The notes beneath the pieces are model-generated. The model saw only the letters and a program-made list of their open reading frames with translations. It had not been told where the DNA came from and searched no databases. This document shows positions 31,528 to 32,124 of a stretch of DNA of 32,124 nucleotides, piece after piece (the stretch's first letter is position 1; every line of letters begins with the position of its first letter). The DNA comes from Clostridia bacterium. GTDB taxonomy: Bacteria; Bacillota; Clostridia; Oscillospirales; CAG-272. The DNA lies in NCBI GenBank assembly GCA_017628755.1, contig JAGBYM010000046.1, forward strand, positions 1 through 32,124, given 5' to 3'. A program made the position numbers and the translations under genes.

Positions 31528-31787
31528 TGAGAAAGAAGAGTAGCAGGTTACGATTCCGTTCAGAGAGCCGCGGGTGGTGTGATCGCGGTGGGATAGGGCT
31601 TGCGAATGGGCTTTTGAGGGCGAGGCGAAACCGAAAGGAAGTAGTTAAGACGTATGTCTACGTTACAGACGAGTGTATGAAGTACACGTGAGAGGATATC
31701 GATGTAACCGATATCAAGCAGGGTGGCACCGCAGGTTTTCCTGTCCCGGCAAGAGCTATATGGCTCAGGGGCGGGGATTTTTTGTTT
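31528..31787 (+). promoter_or_regulatory. T-box leader, tryptophan (UGG) specifier
   Basis: A tRNA-sensing leader. Stem I begins with the AGAGAG motif (31562-31567), followed by a GGTGTGA element. The 3' side of stem I reads GAATGGGCTTTTGAG, placing the specifier TGG at 31607-31609, the tryptophan codon. The T-box sequence GGGTGGCACCGC is near 31721. A terminator follows, formed by TCCTGTCCC pairing with GGGGCGGGGA around an inner GAGC/GCTC hairpin, and then TTTTTTG. Uncharged tRNA-Trp should stabilise the antiterminator and switch on the gene downstream, which fits a tryptophan synthase subunit. Confidence 0.92.
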
Positions 31788-31828
31788 TCCTGCCCGAACA
31801 AGAAATGCACCCAAAAGGAGAACACGAA

Positions 31829-32124
31829 ATGGAAAAGAAACAGATTCCCTACAAAATTTATCTGAGCGAAAACGAGCTTCCGCGCGAATGGTACAATCTC
31901 CGCGCAGATATGCAGAATAAGCCCGCTCCGCTTCTCGATCCCGCGACGCTCAAGCCGATCACTCCCGAGGCACTTGCCCCCGTTTTCTGTGAAGAGGCTA
32001 TCCGTCAGGAGCTTGACGACACCACGAGATTTTTCAAGATCCCCGATATAATTCGCGATTTTTACAAGATGTACCGTCCCGCGCCCCTCATCCGCGCATA
32101 CTGCCTTGAGGAAAAGCTCGGTAC
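31829..32124 (+). CDS. trpB: tryptophan synthase beta chain, TrpB2 type, N-terminal part
   Basis: The first 98 codons of a gene that runs off the right edge. The start has AAAAGGAG eight bases upstream. The residues IPYKIYLSENELPREWYNLR, the KPAPLLDPATLKPITPEAL block and FYKMYRPAPLIRAYCLEEKL match the N-terminus of the second class of tryptophan synthase beta proteins (TrpB2), which is longer than ordinary TrpB in this region. These PLP enzymes make tryptophan from indole and serine, and some do not need TrpA. The PLP lysine lies beyond the window. The tryptophan T-box directly in front supports the assignment. Confidence 0.9.
   Translation, partial: MEKKQIPYKIYLSENELPREWYNLRADMQNKPAPLLDPATLKPITPEALAPVFCEEAIRQELDDTTRFFKIPDIIRDFYKMYRPAPLIRAYCLEEKLG

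Overview
The window looks like chromosome from an anaerobic gut-type member of the Bacillota, class Clostridia. The signs are: consensus sigma-A promoters (TTGACA, 17 bp, TATAAT) in front of many genes; strong AGGAGG ribosome binding sites; a T-box; a ZTP (pfl-type) riboswitch; pyruvate formate-lyase; and lipoproteins whose lipobox is followed by a Thr/Glu/Pro-rich linker. Most of the window has moderate GC. The block from about 2240 to 10084 is visibly richer in AT. I saw no rRNA, tRNA, CRISPR array or transposase gene.

Layout. 1-161: start of a PHP-domain phosphoesterase (minus strand). 318-2192: SGNH-hydrolase lipoprotein with its own promoter and terminator. 2306-10410: one long plus-strand operon with a consensus promoter, encoding a TIR-DUF6273 protein, a 781-aa helical protein, a MinD/ParA-like ATPase with a KGGAGRST P-loop, a 766-aa unrecognised protein, a protein with two S-adenosylmethionine decarboxylase-like (SpeD) folds, and then, overlapping by ATGA, an L-rhamnose mutarotase that looks like a host gene. 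10546-19774 (minus strand): a peptide-uptake and hydrolysis cluster made of a solute-binding lipoprotein, a 276-bp inverted-repeat element, two permeases, a fused double ATPase, a small membrane protein, an amidohydrolase and an M20 peptidase. 19912-21412: GH43-family lipoprotein (minus). 21419-21663: a small transcription unit of unknown function. 21690-25941: promoter, ZTP-riboswitch-like leader, pflB, pflA and two half-size CHR transporters. 26098-26187: decayed 3' end of a second pflA. 26219-26935: DUF2089 regulator with a membrane protein (minus). 27068-28260: second SGNH-like lipoprotein. 28215-28386: a run of consecutive palindromes. 28406-30279: FAD-dependent oxidoreductase (minus). 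30315-31397: two paralogous zinc-ribbon membrane proteins (minus). 31487-end: promoter, tryptophan (UGG) T-box and the start of a TrpB2-type tryptophan synthase beta chain.

The most interesting part is the TIR / MinD-like / SpeD-like operon. It has the architecture of a prokaryotic conflict (anti-phage) system: a probable NAD-consuming effector, a nucleotide switch, two large helical partners, and a duplicated SAM-decarboxylase fold of which only the second copy keeps Ser, His and Cys at the catalytic positions. I do not recognise this combination as a named system. Its defensive role is inference from domain content and operon structure.
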